Below, in pieces: positions 5,965 through 7,641 of a stretch of 7,641 bases of DNA. The notes under the pieces were generated by a model. It did not search any database. It saw nothing but the letters and a program-made list of their open reading frames with translations, and was not told where the DNA came from. Each line of letters begins with the position of its first letter. Positions within the stretch are counted from its first letter, which is position 1. The translations under genes were made by a program, and so were the position numbers. Origin of the DNA: Armatimonadota bacterium (GTDB lineage Bacteria > Vulcanimicrobiota > JACPDS01); contig JACPDS010000142.1 of NCBI GenBank assembly GCA_016183885.1, forward strand, positions 1-7,641, written 5' to 3'.

Positions 5965-6789
5965 ATGAAAATTAAAAATTTAATTATTTTAACTATTTTA
6001 ATTATTTTTAGTTTATTTTTTAATTTTACCCTTGCTCAAAATAAATACAATATTTTTATTGACGGGGTGAAATTAAATATTAAACCGATTATAAAGAATA
6101 ATTTGGCTTATTTTCCCGTTCAAGCTGTAGCTTCTAATTTAAAGATAAGAATACAATATAACACTGCTTCAAAATTTATAAGAATCAATGATAAAAAAGT
6201 AGATATCTCTTTTTTAATTTTAGATAAAAAATTTTATTTGCCTATTGAAGAAGTCGCTAAGGCGGCTGGTTTTGGAGTAGAATGGGATGGGGAAGAAGAA
6301 GCTTTAAAAATTACTTCGCCTAAAAATAAATATGAGACTTTAACCAATAAAGTTCAGATTGAATCTTCAGAAACTAATACCACTTATAATCCTCCTTTAG
6401 AGAAAGAAGAAACTCCGCCTGAAGCTTTCGTTCCCCGTTCAGCTTCCAACGGAATATTTTTACTTACGGTGACCAATGTGGAATTAGTGAATACTATTAA
6501 AGATTATTATAAACCCAAGAATAACTATCAATTCGTGGTGGTTTATCTTTCTCAACAAAATATTTCCGATCTGGTGCAGACTTATACTGGGAAATTTTAT
6601 TTGATTGATAATCATAAAAATATTTATAATTTTATTGAAGGTTTAAGTAATTTCTGGTTAATTATATTGCGGCCGGGAGGGACCAATTTTGGTTATTTAG
6701 TTTTTGAAATTCCTAAGGAGGCTAAACCCAGCCAGTTAATTTTACAAGCGATTAATCAAGCCGCTTTATCAGTAAGTCTTTCTTTGTAA
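5965..6789 (+). CDS. Secreted stalk-domain protein with C-terminal DUF4352-like domain
   Basis: A 274-aa exported protein of unknown role. The start at ATG 5965 is chosen over an in-frame TTG at 5932 because a taggggg ribosome binding site (5953-5959) lies five bases upstream and the product then begins with a Sec signal: MKIK, a hydrophobic run to about residue 22, and a probable cleavage site near TLAQ (22-25). Residues ~27-118 look like a copper amine oxidase N-terminal-type (stalk) domain, with FIDGVKLN, AYFPVQAVASNL and FYLPIEEVAKAAGFGVEWDGEEEALKI. A charged, proline-rich linker follows (~119-158). Residues ~160-262 resemble DUF4352 (NYQFVVVYL, KFYLIDNHKNIY, LRPGG, GYLVFEIP). No lipobox cysteine is seen, so it may be free or wall-associated. 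It lies 47 bases after agmatinase and 24 bases before the solute-binding protein gene. Confidence 0.75.
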   Translation: MKIKNLIILTILIIFSLFFNFTLAQNKYNIFIDGVKLNIKPIIKNNLAYFPVQAVASNLKIRIQYNTASKFIRINDKKVDISFLILDKKFYLPIEEVAKAAGFGVEWDGEEEALKITSPKNKYETLTNKVQIESSETNTTYNPPLEKEETPPEAFVPRSASNGIFLLTVTNVELVNTIKDYYKPKNNYQFVVVYLSQQNISDLVQTYTGKFYLIDNHKNIYNFIEGLSNFWLIILRPGGTNFGYLVFEIPKEAKPSQLILQAINQAALSVSLSL

Positions 6790-6813
6790 AAAATAAAAAA
6801 GGAGCAATTAAAG

Positions 6814-7428
6814 ATGAAAGCAAGAAAAAAAGTTTTATTTTATAGTTTTATTTTAAGTTTGGTTTTTATTAGTTTATATTTGATAATATTTCCGGCTTCC
6901 TCCGCATTTCTTGATAAAAACAAGCGGATAATTACTTTCTGGCATGCTATGGATGGACAGCGAGGCGATATTTTACGTCAATTAATTAGCGAATTTAATC
7001 GAAATCATCCTAAAATAAAAGTTGAAGAACGTTTTGTAAGCAGCTCTACTTTATTAGCCGGAAATAATTACCATGCTCTTTACAGCGAAATTTTAAGAAG
7101 TTTAGCTTTAAAACAACCTCCTAATATTGCTCAGGTTTATGAAAATTGGACTACTCAATTTATTGAATATAATGCTATTGTTCCTATCGAAAATTATGTT
7201 AAAGGCGTAAACGGTTTAAATACTTTAGAATTAAATGATATTTTCCCTGTATTTTTAGATGCCAATACTTTCAACGAAAAACTTTGGACGATTCCCTTTA
7301 ATAAAAGTATTTATGTTCTTTTTTATAATAAAGATTTATTTTCTAAGTTTAATTTTCAAGTTCCTAAAACATGGGATGAATTGTTAAACATAGCTAAAAA
7401 ACTTACTTTTAAAAAAGGTATGCCATAA
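6814..7428 (+). CDS. ABC transporter family 1 solute-binding protein, 3'-truncated
   Basis: The N-terminal half of an extracellular solute-binding protein for sugar or glycerol-3-phosphate-type ABC importers. It has a hydrophobic signal or anchor segment (residues 7-27), ITFWHAMDGQRGDILRQLI (40-58), EFNRNHPKIKVEERF (60-74), a PPNIAQVYENW segment (102-112), and WTIPFNKSIYVLFYNKDLF (158-176) followed by VPKTWDELLNIAKKLT (183-198). The last segment is the conserved middle of the family. The frame stops at TAA 7426-7428 after 204 aa, about half the usual 400-450 aa. The lost half is replaced by opposite-strand nitrogenase-like sequence, so truncation is by a sequence junction near 7398-7418, not a point mutation. 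The GGAG at 6801-6804 serves the ATG. The ligand cannot be told; the PotD-type polyamine binder family is not favoured. Confidence 0.8.
   Translation: MKARKKVLFYSFILSLVFISLYLIIFPASSAFLDKNKRIITFWHAMDGQRGDILRQLISEFNRNHPKIKVEERFVSSSTLLAGNNYHALYSEILRSLALKQPPNIAQVYENWTTQFIEYNAIVPIENYVKGVNGLNTLELNDIFPVFLDANTFNEKLWTIPFNKSIYVLFYNKDLFSKFNFQVPKTWDELLNIAKKLTFKKGMP
7396..7418. other. Probable chimeric or rearrangement junction
   Basis: To the left the + strand encodes a solute-binding protein up to about AKKLT. To the right the - strand encodes a nitrogenase-family segment ending at KVSF (codons down to 7398), just before its expected FFG-like continuation. Both reading frames remain plausible across the A/T-rich word aaacttacttttaaaaaagg, which may be microhomology at the joint. 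No IS end, att-like repeat or target duplication is visible. Both genes break at the same place and lie in opposite orientation. Confidence 0.75.
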
Positions 7429-7640
7429 GTTTCTTCCATTTCTTTAGCTAGGTAAGTCATAGAGCCTGCACACTGAACGATATTTAACTTTGCCATTGGA
7501 GCATCCATTAAATTACTACATGTACTATCTCCAGTAATTTTAGCTATTATATCAATTCCCATTTGCTTTAAATAATTACTAATAATCCAAGCTTCTCCCG
7601 CTAAATTAAAGTCACCAAGATAATTAATAGCATTTATTTT
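7398..7640 (-). pseudogene. Nitrogenase component 1-family fragment (NifE/NifD-like), truncated
   Basis: Read on the minus strand, an open frame enters from the window edge and gives about 81 residues of the nitrogenase MoFe/cofactor-scaffold family: an INYLGDFNLAGEAW segment, a GIDIIAKITGDST strand, APMAKLNIVQCAGSMTYLAKEMEE, then YGIPFLKVSF. NifD, NifE and relatives share this order; the CAGSMTYLA wording and IPF-KVSF favour NifE over NifD (from memory, not a search). The 5' part of the gene lies outside the window. The 3' part is cut off at the junction with the solute-binding gene; residues read after KVSF are just the antisense of that gene. If it belongs to the same genome, the organism has nitrogenase-type genes. 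If the junction is artefactual, it may come from elsewhere in the genome or from another organism. Confidence 0.72.
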
Positions 7641-7641
7641 T

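Noticed and set aside
6814..7428. The solute-binding protein as a polyamine (PotD/PotF-type) binder completing the putrescine pathway
   Set aside because: The N-terminal sequence resembles family 1 sugar/glycerol-3-phosphate binders, and the ligand-determining C-terminal half is missing.
7356..7562. Minus-strand ORF of 68 codons starting at ATG 7562 as a complete small gene
   Set aside because: The frame is open upstream to the window edge and its sequence is internal to a nitrogenase-family protein. The part below 7398 is only the antisense of the solute-binding gene.

Overview
The window is 7.6 kb of AT-rich DNA. Every recognisable gene is on the + strand except a fragment at the right edge. 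An aldehyde:ferredoxin oxidoreductase (tungsten enzyme family) with a 16-cysteine ferredoxin-like partner points to a strict anaerobe. The low GC, the copper amine oxidase-type stalk domain and the repeat-rich intergenic DNA fit a low-GC anaerobic bacterium, possibly an uncultured lineage. I cannot fix the phylum from sequence alone.

Layout. Positions 1-168 hold structured repeats and a strong ribosome binding site. Positions 169-4498 are a tight five-gene operon: a putrescine aminotransferase-like PLP enzyme, a small TIGR04076-type protein, a four-cluster ferredoxin, a large AOR-family oxidoreductase, and a stand-alone DEDDy exonuclease-like (RNase H fold) protein. The last three junctions overlap or are 1 nt apart, so translational coupling is likely. 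Positions 4499-4999 have no gene but are dense in palindromic repeats and include a MITE-like element. From 5000 come an agmatinase (SpeB-like), a secreted stalk-domain/DUF4352-like protein, and the N-terminal half of an ABC-transporter solute-binding protein. The last ~240 bases are a piece of a nitrogenase component 1-family gene (NifE/NifD-like) on the opposite strand. It abuts the broken solute-binding gene, so the right end looks like a chimeric junction (assembly or amplification artefact) or a recent rearrangement.

How the genes could work together (inference). Agmatinase turns agmatine into putrescine and urea. The aminotransferase turns putrescine into 4-aminobutanal. The AOR with its ferredoxin subunit could oxidise that aldehyde to 4-aminobutyrate while reducing ferredoxin. 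This would replace the usual NAD-dependent aminobutyraldehyde dehydrogenase and conserve low-potential electrons. The pairing of PatA-like and AOR genes in one operon is the most interesting biology here. Two other signals stand out: a perfect 16-bp inverted repeat inside the start of the AOR gene, and compensatory base changes between two copies of an intergenic palindrome.
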